A stretch of DNA of 40,033 nt from an uncultured Bacilli bacterium (GTDB taxonomy: Bacteria; Bacillota_I; Bacilli_A; RF39; UBA660). The first letter of the stretch is position 1. Each line of letters begins with the position of its first letter. Both the position numbers and the translations under genes were made by a program. Positions 8,699 to 17,076 of the stretch are shown here, piece by piece. The notes beneath the pieces were generated by a model, which saw nothing but the letters and a program-made list of their open reading frames with translations, was not told where the DNA came from and made no database searches. The stretch spans positions 1-40,033 of the forward strand of contig CALVVW010000003.1 of assembly GCA_944364005.1 (NCBI GenBank), given 5' to 3'.

Positions 8699-9504
8699 CA
8701 TTCTTTCAATACTTGGCATCTATGATGAAAATGAGAAGCAATACTGTCTTGTAATTTTGTATCAATAGGAACTCCCGTATTAATAACTTCATTAAGAATA
8801 GAAGAAATATCAATAGTTTCTAACGTATTTAAAAAAGAATAAAATCTATTCGAATAATAACTATCAGAAGTATTTAAAAACTTATTTAACTTTTCAATAT
8901 CACTATGAATGTAATCTTCATTATCAACCCCTAATAAAACATGGTCATTATAAATACTAGAAGTATCGTGAATAGGTGCTAGTCTAACACCAGCTTCTCC
9001 CTCAATAATTTCAATATTACCTAATGTTCTATCGCCCTCACCAAGTAACATATCAAACATAAAAATATCACAGATTCCATTCATAAGTTTCTCCACAGTA
9101 TCAGGACTATATTTTTCTTCCAACGCAAACCAAATATCTTCTAAATTATTCAAACGACGCATATCTTGATAATCAAAAAAATCCTCATCATCCTCCTGCA
9201 TTTCATAAAAGTAGTTCTCCATCAAAGTATGTAAATTATAACTAGACTCGTTACTATGTAAATAACTCTCACTAAGAAGACCAATTTCATCTTCCATAAT
9301 TGCCACCTGTTCATCTAAATAAGGAAGTCCTAAATGATAAGCAACCCGCATAGATATCATTTCCATGATTAATTCTCGCATAGGCACTTGTTTAAAATAA
9401 TACAATTTATCATCTAATATAAAATTATAAATAGCATGACTTCCTCGAAAATTAGGACGTATCTTTTCTAATCTTGTTTTATCTAAATGAATAATCTCAC
9501 TCAT
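8674..9504 (-). CDS. HipA-like (PI3/4-kinase fold) protein kinase homologue (276 aa)
   Basis: Resembles the C-terminal catalytic domain of HipA-type Ser/Thr kinases. Visible motifs are an N-lobe strand with YYFKQV (possible ATP-binding Lys38), then FMFDMLLGEGDRTLGNIEI (Asp158 and Asn163 in the DxxxxN catalytic loop) and LAPIHDTSS (metal-binding Asp180). The N-subdomain-1 of true HipA is missing and no HipB-like DNA-binding partner lies next to it, so a toxin role is not shown. The start at 9504 follows AGGTGA. A GTG at 9513 would lie within that ribosome binding site. The substrate is unknown. Confidence 0.6.
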   Translation of the reverse strand: MSEIIHLDKTRLEKIRPNFRGSHAIYNFILDDKLYYFKQVPMRELIMEMISMRVAYHLGLPYLDEQVAIMEDEIGLLSESYLHSNESSYNLHTLMENYFYEMQEDDEDFFDYQDMRRLNNLEDIWFALEEKYSPDTVEKLMNGICDIFMFDMLLGEGDRTLGNIEIIEGEAGVRLAPIHDTSSIYNDHVLLGVDNEDYIHSDIEKLNKFLNTSDSYYSNRFYSFLNTLETIDISSILNEVINTGVPIDTKLQDSIASHFHHRCQVLKECKRVSNTK

Positions 9505-9558
9505 AGGTATCACCTGAATAATATTATATAAAATTTATAAAAGACTGAAAAGAAAAGA

Positions 9559-9587
9559 TTGCACGAAAACAAAAAAAGTGATATGAT
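9559..9587 (+). promoter_or_regulatory. Promoter of the T-box/rnr/thrS operon
   Basis: TTGCAC, a 17-bp spacer and TATGAT with TGA just upstream (extended -10). Transcription should begin near 9594, at the 5' edge of the T-box leader. Confidence 0.75.
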
Positions 9588-9593
9588 AACGAC

Positions 9594-9801
9594 ATAGCGT
9601 GAAATACATTGACAAAGGATATGGTAAATTAGAACCTTTTTAAAAGAGACTTCGTGGCTGGTGGAAACGAAGAAAAGACTAATTTATTACTCCCTTTCGA
9701 GTAAGATTATAAAAATAATCTCGGTAATACCGTTATAAAAAAAGAGTAAAAAGAAGGATGGTACCGTGTACAAAGCACTCCTAATAGGAGGTGCTTTTTT
9801 T
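9594..9801 (+). promoter_or_regulatory. T-box riboswitch leader, probably threonine-specific
   Basis: A tRNA-sensing leader that lets transcription continue when uncharged tRNA binds. Stem I can be drawn from AAAGG (9614-9618)/CCTTT (9693-9697) and TAAATTAG (9625-9632)/CTAATTTA (9679-9686). The interior loop between them holds ACT at 9689-9691, a Thr codon in the specifier position. The apical stem CTTCGT/ACGAAG carries a GGCTGGTGG loop. A second hairpin is AGATTAT/ATAATCT. The T-box core AAGGATGGTACCGTGT lies at 9754-9769, and the terminator stem GCACTCCT/AGGAGGTGC with a T-run follows at 9773-9801. The thrS gene downstream agrees with a Thr specifier. The fold was drawn by eye. Confidence 0.85.
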
Positions 9802-9821
9802 AATTATTGAAGGAGTAAAAA

Positions 9822-10298
9822 ATGAAAAAACCATTAGTAAAAAATTTTTCTGAGGAAGTATTGTTTACTTTAGAAAGTCAAAAACAGGATGAAAAATTTA
9901 CAAAATATGTTAGAACAATTCTAACAGGCCGGTACTTAGATGACAAAGTTACGATTTCCTCATTGGCAAAAAGATTTAAAAGAGCAAATATAACATCATT
10001 TCAAAAAGACTTGTTATGGGATACAATTAGCCTAAAATTTGCAACATCCCCGATAGTAGAATTAAAAGAAAGTTATAATATAATTGATAATATGCCAATA
10101 GACTACTTAGTAAGAGTAACTCAAAATTGTCTCCATCCTAGTCTAAAAGAATATGCTAGAGTAGTTTGTTATGAAAAACAACTAAAGATGGAAGAAGAAT
10201 TAGGACTAGATCCTGTAGATTATGAAAAATATGAAGAAGATGAAGTAATAATAAATTCGCAGCAAGTAGCTATGAAAGTAAAAAAATTACGAAAATAA
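9822..10298 (+). CDS. Unknown 158-aa protein, first gene of the T-box operon
   Basis: A soluble, charged protein that I do not recognise. It has a predicted helical N-terminal region (residues 1-60) with a basic patch (SSLAKRFKRANI), a central hydrophobic helix and an acidic segment near the C-terminus (DYEKYEEDEV). No membrane segment or catalytic signature is visible. AAGGAG lies at a good distance before the ATG. It lies directly between the T-box terminator and rnr, with 45 bp to the next start, so its expression should follow threonyl-tRNA charging. A role in RNA or tRNA metabolism is a guess from context only. Confidence 0.6.
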   Translation: MKKPLVKNFSEEVLFTLESQKQDEKFTKYVRTILTGRYLDDKVTISSLAKRFKRANITSFQKDLLWDTISLKFATSPIVELKESYNIIDNMPIDYLVRVTQNCLHPSLKEYARVVCYEKQLKMEEELGLDPVDYEKYEEDEVIINSQQVAMKVKKLRK

Positions 10299-10343
10299 TA
10301 AGATAGTAAAATAATAATGCATTTTTTAAAGGGTGGTGATAAA

Positions 10344-12683
10344 GTGATAAGTAAAAGAGAATTAGAAAATTACTTTTCGAAACATAGACAAGTGTTAACG
10401 ATTACTCAACTTCAAAAAAAATTCAGTATATCAAATGCAGAAAAAACTAATTTTTTAGATATATTAGTTTCTTTAGAACAAGAGGGTAAAATAATTGTAA
10501 ATGATGATAATACTTGTCTTTCAATTCCTACTGACCATTATTTAAAACATGGAACAGTTCAAGTCTCAAACCGTGGAAATTATTACATAAAAGATAAAAA
10601 TGGTCAAAGAATCAACTTACCATATAATAGTAGATATAATATTAAAGAAGGAGATCATATCTTTGTTGAAGAACAAGAAATACAAACGTCATATAAAGGA
10701 TACCATGAAGGGTTGATTGTTCATAAAACTGCAAAACCAAGGCAATTAGAACCAACATCAGAAATGGTACAATCAGAAATAAAAAAAGAGGTTGGTACTT
10801 TTAATTTATATATTATGGTTGATAATAAAAAAATATATATATCACCTAAAAATTATAATAGTGCTTATCCAGGTGACATTGCCAGTGTTTCCATAAATGC
10901 TAATGGAAGAGAAGCAAAAGTTGTTGAAGTTTTAGAAAGAAAAAATCAATTTCATGTGTTTTACTGCAAACAAGTAGGAAGTGAAAAGAGATGGATTCCA
11001 ATTGGAACAAATGAATTTCCTATTAATCAAACTCCTAATGAATATTTTCAAATAGGTGATAGGGTAATCGCAAGTATTAAAGAGAAAACAAAAGATGGCT
11101 ACAATATAGAAATTACACAGAAGCTAACTGCCAATAATACATTCGAAGAAATGACAGAGAGTACCTTACTTGATTACGGGTTCCACCTTTCGTTTTCCTC
11201 TAAAGCAATGGCAGAAACTATGAAAATTTCTACTACTATTCCAGCAGAAGAAATAAAAAAAAGAAAAGATCTTCGACTTCTACCAACCTTTACAATTGAT
11301 TCAGAAGATGCAAAAGATTTAGATGATGCAGTCTCAATAGAAAAAGTAGGAAGCAATTACAAACTATATGTTTCAATTGCTGATGTTAGTTATTATGTAA
11401 GGCCAAGCATGGCTCTGTTTAAAGAGGCAATAGAGCTTGGAACAAGTGTTTATCCACCTGGATTAGTTTACCCTATGCTACCACAAAAATTATCAAATGG
11501 AGTTTGCTCTTTAAATCCTAATGAAGATAGATTAACGAAAACTTGTGAAATTTTATTAGATAAAGAGGGAAACGTCTTAGATTATCAAATTTATAATAGC
11601 GTAATTAATAGTAATTATAAGATGTCTTATCAAAAAGTGAATAAATTATTAGAAGGAAAAGAAATTGTTGAAGAATATTTACCCTATTACCACAATTTAA
11701 TAGAGATGTACCAATTATCAAATTTATTACAAAATAAAAGATTAAATCAAGGCTTTTTGTGTTTAGAAAGTGAAGATATAAAAATTAAAATAGATTCCTC
11801 CGGAAATCCTATTCAGATAGAAGAGAATGATAAAGGACCAGCACAATTATTAATCGAAAATTTTATGGTATTGACTAATACATGTGTTTCTGAATATGCA
11901 TACTGGTTAGATATTCCATTCGTATATCGAAATCACGAGCCTCCAGAGGCACAAAAAGCAAGACAACTAGAAAGTAATCTTTCAGTACTACATCAAAAAA
12001 TAAAAAAAATTTCTAATATTCAAGAACCTAAAATGTTACAAAAAGTATTATTAAGTTTAATAGAAGGAACAACAAAAGAAGAAGCAAAATATATTTCAGA
12101 TATATTCTTAAAATCATTTTCTAAAGCGTATTATTCGAACATGAATAAAGGACATTATGGATTAGCTCTAGATTTTTATGGAACTTTTACTTCACCAATT
12201 CGTAGAGCAAGTGATTTGTTAAATCATCTATTTATTGAAGAAATAATTAACCCGAATGAAAAGATTGATAATTTAGAAAATGTTAAGGAAAATTTAGAAT
12301 TAATATGTTCACACATCTCACTTCAAGAAGAAAATGCAGAACATGTAGAAGCAGATATAAATGCTAAATTATTGTATCAATTAGGATTACAATATAAAGA
12401 TAAAACATTAGATGGAAAAATTGTTTTTTTAACAGACTCTATGATGTACATAAAAACAGAACAGCAGATTCCAGGATTTATTTTATTAAATAAAAAATAT
12501 AAGTATGATTTTGTTAAGAAAGAAGTACGAGATTGTAAAAATGGTTTTACCTATCATATAGGCAATTCAATCCCTGTACGCTTAGAACGTGAACAAAAGA
12601 ATGGAAGTATATTAGCATTTCACATAGACAAATCTAAATTAGAACAAGAAAAACAATTAATAAAGAGGAGAGATAAAAAATGA
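10344..12683 (+). CDS. rnr: Ribonuclease R, RNB-family 3'-5' exoribonuclease (779 aa)
   Basis: Degrades structured RNA processively from the 3' end. Domain order is a winged-helix-like N-terminus (about residues 1-60) and cold-shock-like OB folds. The RNB catalytic domain follows with the acidic motif TIDSEDAKDLDDAVS and the signature VYPMLPQKLSNGVCSLNP. FTSPIRRASDLLNH comes later and matches the family's TSPIRRYxDLxxH with the Tyr-Pro replaced. The C-terminal S1-like domain is weakly conserved. I prefer the GTG at 10344 because AAAGGGTGGTGA lies just before it, while the ATG at 10317 has no ribosome binding site. The last codons overlap thrS in an ATGA junction. Confidence 0.9.
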   Translation: MISKRELENYFSKHRQVLTITQLQKKFSISNAEKTNFLDILVSLEQEGKIIVNDDNTCLSIPTDHYLKHGTVQVSNRGNYYIKDKNGQRINLPYNSRYNIKEGDHIFVEEQEIQTSYKGYHEGLIVHKTAKPRQLEPTSEMVQSEIKKEVGTFNLYIMVDNKKIYISPKNYNSAYPGDIASVSINANGREAKVVEVLERKNQFHVFYCKQVGSEKRWIPIGTNEFPINQTPNEYFQIGDRVIASIKEKTKDGYNIEITQKLTANNTFEEMTESTLLDYGFHLSFSSKAMAETMKISTTIPAEEIKKRKDLRLLPTFTIDSEDAKDLDDAVSIEKVGSNYKLYVSIADVSYYVRPSMALFKEAIELGTSVYPPGLVYPMLPQKLSNGVCSLNPNEDRLTKTCEILLDKEGNVLDYQIYNSVINSNYKMSYQKVNKLLEGKEIVEEYLPYYHNLIEMYQLSNLLQNKRLNQGFLCLESEDIKIKIDSSGNPIQIEENDKGPAQLLIENFMVLTNTCVSEYAYWLDIPFVYRNHEPPEAQKARQLESNLSVLHQKIKKISNIQEPKMLQKVLLSLIEGTTKEEAKYISDIFLKSFSKAYYSNMNKGHYGLALDFYGTFTSPIRRASDLLNHLFIEEIINPNEKIDNLENVKENLELICSHISLQEENAEHVEADINAKLLYQLGLQYKDKTLDGKIVFLTDSMMYIKTEQQIPGFILLNKKYKYDFVKKEVRDCKNGFTYHIGNSIPVRLEREQKNGSILAFHIDKSKLEQEKQLIKRRDKK

Positions 12684-14443
12684 TAAATATAAAAGAAAAT
12701 GAAAAATTAAGTATAATGAACCATTCTTGTGCTCATTTATTAGCACAAGCAGTAAAGCACCTATATCCAGAGGCAAAATTCTGGGTAGGACCAGTAATAG
12801 AAGAAGGTTTCTATTATGACATTGACTTAGGAGATAAAACATTAACAAATGAAGATCTTCCTAAAATAGAACGTGAGATGAAAAAAATTGCGAAAGACGG
12901 AAAAAGAATCGTCCGTCATGAATTAACAAAAGAAGAAGCCCTAGAGATGTTTAAAGATGATCCATACAAATTAGATTTAATCTCTAGAATGGATGAAAAG
13001 GAAGAAAAGATTTCTTGCTACAGTCAAGGAGATTTTACAGACCTTTGTAGAGGACCACACGTAGATACAGTAAAAGAATTAAAACATTTTAAACTAATCA
13101 AACATAGTGGAGCATACTGGAAAGGTGATGCCAAAAACAAGATGCTTCAAAGAATCTACGGAGTATGTTTTGAAACAGAAGAAGACCTAAATGCTTACTT
13201 AAAAGAACTAGAAGAAGCAAAAGAAAGAGACCATAGAAAGATTGGAAAAGAACAAGAATTATTCATGACACACGAATTAGTAGGATCTGGTATGCCATTA
13301 TGGTTACCAAATGGAGCATTAATCCGTCATGAACTAGAAAACTATATCTACCAAAAAGAAGAAGCTCAGGGATATAATCATGTATACACTCCATGTGTTG
13401 GTACCGTTGATTTATATAAAACATCAGGTCACTGGGATCATTATAAAGAAAATATGTTCCCTATGATGAAAGTAGATGATGAAGAATTTGTCCTTCGTCC
13501 AATGAACTGTCCACATCATATGTTAGTATATAAAAATAAGATGCATTCTTATAGAGACTTACCAGTTCGTATAGGAGAATTTGCAACAGACTTTAGATAT
13601 GAAGCAAGTGGAGCAGTAAAAGGATTGGAAAGAGTTCGTTGCATGTGTCAAAATGATGCGCATCTATTTGTAAGACCAGATCAAATTGGAGATGAGTTTA
13701 AACGAGTAGTTAGCTTAATTCTAGATGTATATAAAGATTTTGGTATTAAAGACTATAAATTTAGATTATCTCTAAGAGATAAAAATGATAAAGAAAAATA
13801 TTTTGATGATGACGAAATGTGGGATACTGCTGAAAATAAACTAAGAGAAGTATTAAATGAACTTGGAGTAGACTACTTTGAAGCCGAAGGAGAAGCTGCC
13901 TTCTATGGACCAAAACTAGATGTTGAAGTAAAACCAGCAGTTGGACCAGAAGTAACACTTTCAACTTGTCAACTAGACTTTTTATTACCAAGAAGATTTG
14001 AATTAACTTATGTAGATTCTAATGGAGAAAAACAAACTCCAGTAGTAATCCATAGAGCAATATTCGGAACATTTGACCGTTTCACAGCTTTCTTAATTGA
14101 AGAGACAAAAGGTGCATTCCCTACATGGCTTGCTCCAACACAAGTAGAAGTAATTCCAGTATCATCAGAATTTCAAGGAGACTATGCAAGCGTCGTAACA
14201 GAAAAATTAAAAGAACAAGGTATCCGTGCAGAACTAGATGATAGAAACGAAAAACTAGGATATCGTCTAAGAGAAGCACAAACAAAGAAAGTTCCATATA
14301 CACTAATTCTAGGAGATAACGAAAAACAAGATAACACAATTAGTTACAGACTACACGGACAAAAAGAAACAACAACAGTATCACAAGCAGAGTTTGTAAA
14401 ATTGATTAAAGAAGAAATAGCCAACAAAGCATTAAGAAAATAA
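12680..14443 (+). CDS. thrS: Threonyl-tRNA synthetase without TGS domain (587 aa)
   Basis: Charges tRNA-Thr. The protein begins almost directly with the editing domain (HSCAHLLAQAVKHLYPEAKF, from residue 16) and continues with the class II catalytic core. The core includes RPMNCPHHM with zinc ligand Cys277, and the anticodon-binding domain lies at the C-terminus. In full-length enzymes about 60 residues of TGS domain come first; here they are missing, and the position of Cys277 (334 in E. coli) agrees with that loss. The start is fixed by GAGGAGAG and by the ATGA overlap with rnr, which leaves no room for a TGS domain in frame. The operon is under T-box control. Confidence 0.95.
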   Translation: MINIKENEKLSIMNHSCAHLLAQAVKHLYPEAKFWVGPVIEEGFYYDIDLGDKTLTNEDLPKIEREMKKIAKDGKRIVRHELTKEEALEMFKDDPYKLDLISRMDEKEEKISCYSQGDFTDLCRGPHVDTVKELKHFKLIKHSGAYWKGDAKNKMLQRIYGVCFETEEDLNAYLKELEEAKERDHRKIGKEQELFMTHELVGSGMPLWLPNGALIRHELENYIYQKEEAQGYNHVYTPCVGTVDLYKTSGHWDHYKENMFPMMKVDDEEFVLRPMNCPHHMLVYKNKMHSYRDLPVRIGEFATDFRYEASGAVKGLERVRCMCQNDAHLFVRPDQIGDEFKRVVSLILDVYKDFGIKDYKFRLSLRDKNDKEKYFDDDEMWDTAENKLREVLNELGVDYFEAEGEAAFYGPKLDVEVKPAVGPEVTLSTCQLDFLLPRRFELTYVDSNGEKQTPVVIHRAIFGTFDRFTAFLIEETKGAFPTWLAPTQVEVIPVSSEFQGDYASVVTEKLKEQGIRAELDDRNEKLGYRLREAQTKKVPYTLILGDNEKQDNTISYRLHGQKETTTVSQAEFVKLIKEEIANKALRK

Positions 14444-14477
14444 CAAGAGTATATTTCAAACAACTCTTGTTATTTTC
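14441..14477 (+). terminator. Terminator of the rnr–thrS operon
   Basis: A 10-bp stem TAACAAGAGT (14441-14450) with ACTCTTGTTA (14463-14472), then TTTTC. It overlaps the thrS stop codon. Confidence 0.75.
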
Positions 14478-14495
14478 TAATTAAATAGATACAAT
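14467..14495 (+). promoter_or_regulatory. Promoter of the repeat-protein gene
   Basis: TTGTTA, a 17-bp spacer and TACAAT. The -35 box lies inside the descending arm of the thrS terminator. Confidence 0.6.
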
Positions 14496-14518
14496 AAAAT
14501 AAGAAAGTAGTTGAAAAT

Positions 14519-16912
14519 ATGAAAGAAAAAATATCAGAAGAAATATATAGAAAAGCTATAGAAAAATGGCAAGCACTACATCCTGAAAAAAGATATTTAG
14601 ATATTAAGCAAAGAGAAACAGTAGAACTAGAAGGAATCGGAGTAATAAATTTAGGAAGTCTAATAAGCATTAGAAGAGGAATTTATAATGCAATGCAACA
14701 GGGAGAAAAATACAGCAAATATAAAAAATTAACAGAAGAACAAATTGTCTGGGACACGGAACATGGGATGATTTGGAATTATGAAGTATGGCAAGAAAAT
14801 AACTATCGCCAGGCAGTAGAAAAATGGCAAGCACTACATCCCGAAGAAGAATATTTAGACGTCAAAGCGAGAGAAACAGTAGAATTAGAAGGAATTGGAG
14901 TAATAAATCTAGGAAGTCTAATAAATACTAGAAGAGGAATTTATAACGCCATGCAACAAGGAACAAAATATGGGACGTCAAAAGATTTAACGGAAGAACA
15001 AATTGACTGGGATGAAAAGCATGGAATGATTTGGAATTATGAAGCTTGGCAAGAAAATAACTATCGTAGGGCAGTAGAAAAATGGCAAGCACTACATCCC
15101 GAAGAAGAATATTTAGACGTCAAAGCGAGAGAAACAGTAGAATTAGAAGGAATTGGAGTAATAAATCTAGGAGACCTAGTAAGTAAGAGAAGAAGTATTT
15201 ATAACGCTATGCAACAGGGAGAAAAATATCATAGGCGAAAAAATCTCACCGAAGAACAAATAGTCTGGGACACAAAACATGGCATGATTTGGGATTATGA
15301 AGCTTGGCAAGAAAATAACTATCGCCAGGCAATAGAAAAATGGAAAAAACAGCATCCTGAAAAAGACAATTTAGATATTAAGTACTCCGAAACAATAGAA
15401 TTAGAAGGAATTGGAGTAATAGCTTTAGGAAGGTTAATAAATACTAGAAGAGGTATTTATAATGCCATGCAACAAGGAATAAAATATGGAAAATTCAAAG
15501 ATTTAACGAAAGAACAAATTGCCTGGGACACGTCACATGGAATGATTTGGGATTATGATGAATGGCAAGAAAATAACTATCGCCAGGCAGTAGAAAAATG
15601 GAAAAAACAGCATCCTGAAAAAGACAATTTAGATATTAAGCAAACAGAAACAGTAGAACTAGAAGGAATCGGAGTAATAAATTTAGGAAGTCTAATAAGT
15701 GTTAGAAGAGGAATCTATAATGCCATGCAACAAGGAGAAAAATATTACACTTACAAAGATTTAACGGAAGAACAAATTGCCTGGGACGAAAATCATGGAA
15801 TGATTTGGGATTATAAAAAGTATCAAGAAGAACACCAAACAACATCTAAGAAAAGTCAAAACACATTAGAAAAGTATACTGAAATTTTTAAAGGAGATAG
15901 AACAAAAGCTGAAAGGGTAGTAAGCTGTCTAGAGTCTTTACGAAATCAAAGAAGAAGTAGAAAAAAACAAATTTATAATATAGATAACATATTAAAAGAA
16001 TTTGATGTAGACCAAGCAAAATTACTAAACCAGCTAGCAAGAGTAAGAGAAAAAGGAAAAGAACATGAGCCAGTTTTAATGAAAGGTGACGAAACTCTAA
16101 GAAAGTTTTGCATTGATAATGGTTATAATTATGAAGTAATATCAAGAGCTGTAAGACTACATCAATTGTTACCATATTCTAGTTTAGAAGAGACAATGAA
16201 TAGAGTGATTATTGATTATAATCATAACGGACAACATGAACCACCTACGTGGATATATGAAAAATATGGTACACAAGTAAAATCTATTCTAACTGATTTA
16301 AACCTAGATTCTTCCGCAATAATAAAAAACATGACAGAAAATGTAGTAACTCTAGAAGAAACTATTAGACATGATGCTTTCTTAAGATGTAGAAAAGAAA
16401 GTACGAATGCCTGGTTAGAAGAACCGTATAATTATTTAGTAGAAGAATTAGATAATACCAAAGGACAAGAACAGACAGAAGAGGATATCTTAGTCATGGG
16501 GAAAATATTAATTAATGAATATCATCTAACTAGAGAAGAATTTTCTATCTTAGTAGAATCCTTCGGAAGATATGCCAATGCCATCAGGGGATATCAAATG
16601 TACGATGTGGGATTAGAAACAAATGAAGAAAAAAGAATAGAAAAAATAAAAACATATCAAATGTCGGAAGAAGATATCGAAGAAAGTTTCTTTGTTCCCT
16701 TAAAATTTGAAGATGGTGTTCTACTAGGAAAACAAAGTGAATTATATCAAAGAAGAAACTTAATGAGACAATATATCATAGACTGGAATGAATACACTGA
16801 TGATGAGAAAATAGAAGCAATTAAAACCAATCATTTTAGTCAATCAGAAGTAGAAGAGATGGAAAAAACTAGAAAAGGAATTGATAACGCAATATCAAGA
16901 AGTAGAAGATAA
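14519..16912 (+). CDS. Repeat protein with five 86-residue helicase-associated-like modules (797 aa)
   Basis: The N-terminal 440 residues are five tandem modules of exactly 86 residues, with first conserved Trp at 17, 103, 189, 275 and 361. Each contains ELEGIGVINLG, RRGIYNAMQQG, LTEEQI and HGMIWNYE or HGMIWDYE. This spacing (a Gly-rich LG motif, an Arg, a basic loop, then LxxEQI…HGMxW) resembles the helicase-associated domain (HA, PF03457), which is found on helicases and is presumed to bind nucleic acid. No helicase motif is present. The C-terminal 350 residues are helical and unrecognised. The gene has its own promoter and terminator. A nucleic-acid binding role is inferred. Confidence 0.7.
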   Translation: MKEKISEEIYRKAIEKWQALHPEKRYLDIKQRETVELEGIGVINLGSLISIRRGIYNAMQQGEKYSKYKKLTEEQIVWDTEHGMIWNYEVWQENNYRQAVEKWQALHPEEEYLDVKARETVELEGIGVINLGSLINTRRGIYNAMQQGTKYGTSKDLTEEQIDWDEKHGMIWNYEAWQENNYRRAVEKWQALHPEEEYLDVKARETVELEGIGVINLGDLVSKRRSIYNAMQQGEKYHRRKNLTEEQIVWDTKHGMIWDYEAWQENNYRQAIEKWKKQHPEKDNLDIKYSETIELEGIGVIALGRLINTRRGIYNAMQQGIKYGKFKDLTKEQIAWDTSHGMIWDYDEWQENNYRQAVEKWKKQHPEKDNLDIKQTETVELEGIGVINLGSLISVRRGIYNAMQQGEKYYTYKDLTEEQIAWDENHGMIWDYKKYQEEHQTTSKKSQNTLEKYTEIFKGDRTKAERVVSCLESLRNQRRSRKKQIYNIDNILKEFDVDQAKLLNQLARVREKGKEHEPVLMKGDETLRKFCIDNGYNYEVISRAVRLHQLLPYSSLEETMNRVIIDYNHNGQHEPPTWIYEKYGTQVKSILTDLNLDSSAIIKNMTENVVTLEETIRHDAFLRCRKESTNAWLEEPYNYLVEELDNTKGQEQTEEDILVMGKILINEYHLTREEFSILVESFGRYANAIRGYQMYDVGLETNEEKRIEKIKTYQMSEEDIEESFFVPLKFEDGVLLGKQSELYQRRNLMRQYIIDWNEYTDDEKIEAIKTNHFSQSEVEEMEKTRKGIDNAISRSRR
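14566..15855 (+). repeat. Five direct repeats of 258 bp inside the coding region
   Basis: Units begin at 14566, 14824, 15082, 15340 and 15598, each exactly 258 bp with no insertions or deletions. Units 2 and 3 share a run of about 103 identical bases. Units 4 and 5 share a 43-base block, and units 1 and 5 share a different 53-base block, giving a mosaic pattern. Confidence 0.9.
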
Positions 16913-16941
16913 GGTTTACAAAAAGTAAATCTTTTCTTTTA
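16911..16941 (+). terminator. Intrinsic terminator of the repeat-protein gene
   Basis: AAGGTTTAC (16911-16919) pairs with GTAAATCTT (16925-16933), followed by TTCTTTT. Confidence 0.65.
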
Positions 16942-16954
16942 TATGAAATAGTTA

Positions 16955-16960
16955 TATAAT
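16955..16960 (+). promoter_or_regulatory. -10 box upstream of the TPR gene
   Basis: TATAAT about 26 bp upstream of the ATG at 16986. The -35 region (TTTTCT) is weak. Confidence 0.45.
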
Positions 16961-17008
16961 AAAATAACATTTAAAGGAGAAAACTATGAAATTTAATATG
17001 AGATATAA

Positions 17009-17076
17009 TGATAAAAAATTGAATGAAATAAAGATATTGATAAAAAATTGAATGAAATAAAGATATTGATAAAAAA
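17009..17076 (+). repeat. 29-bp tandem duplication at the start of the TPR gene
   Basis: Bases 17010-17038 are repeated exactly at 17039-17067, and the match runs on to 17076. Twenty-nine is not a multiple of three, so the second copy shifts the frame of the original start (ATG 16986) and creates a TGA at 17049-17051. Removing one copy would restore a single frame from 16986 to 18475. Confidence 0.9.

Noticed and set aside
14566..15855. CRISPR array
   Set aside because: The 258-bp repeats are coding, in one frame, and have no spacer structure.
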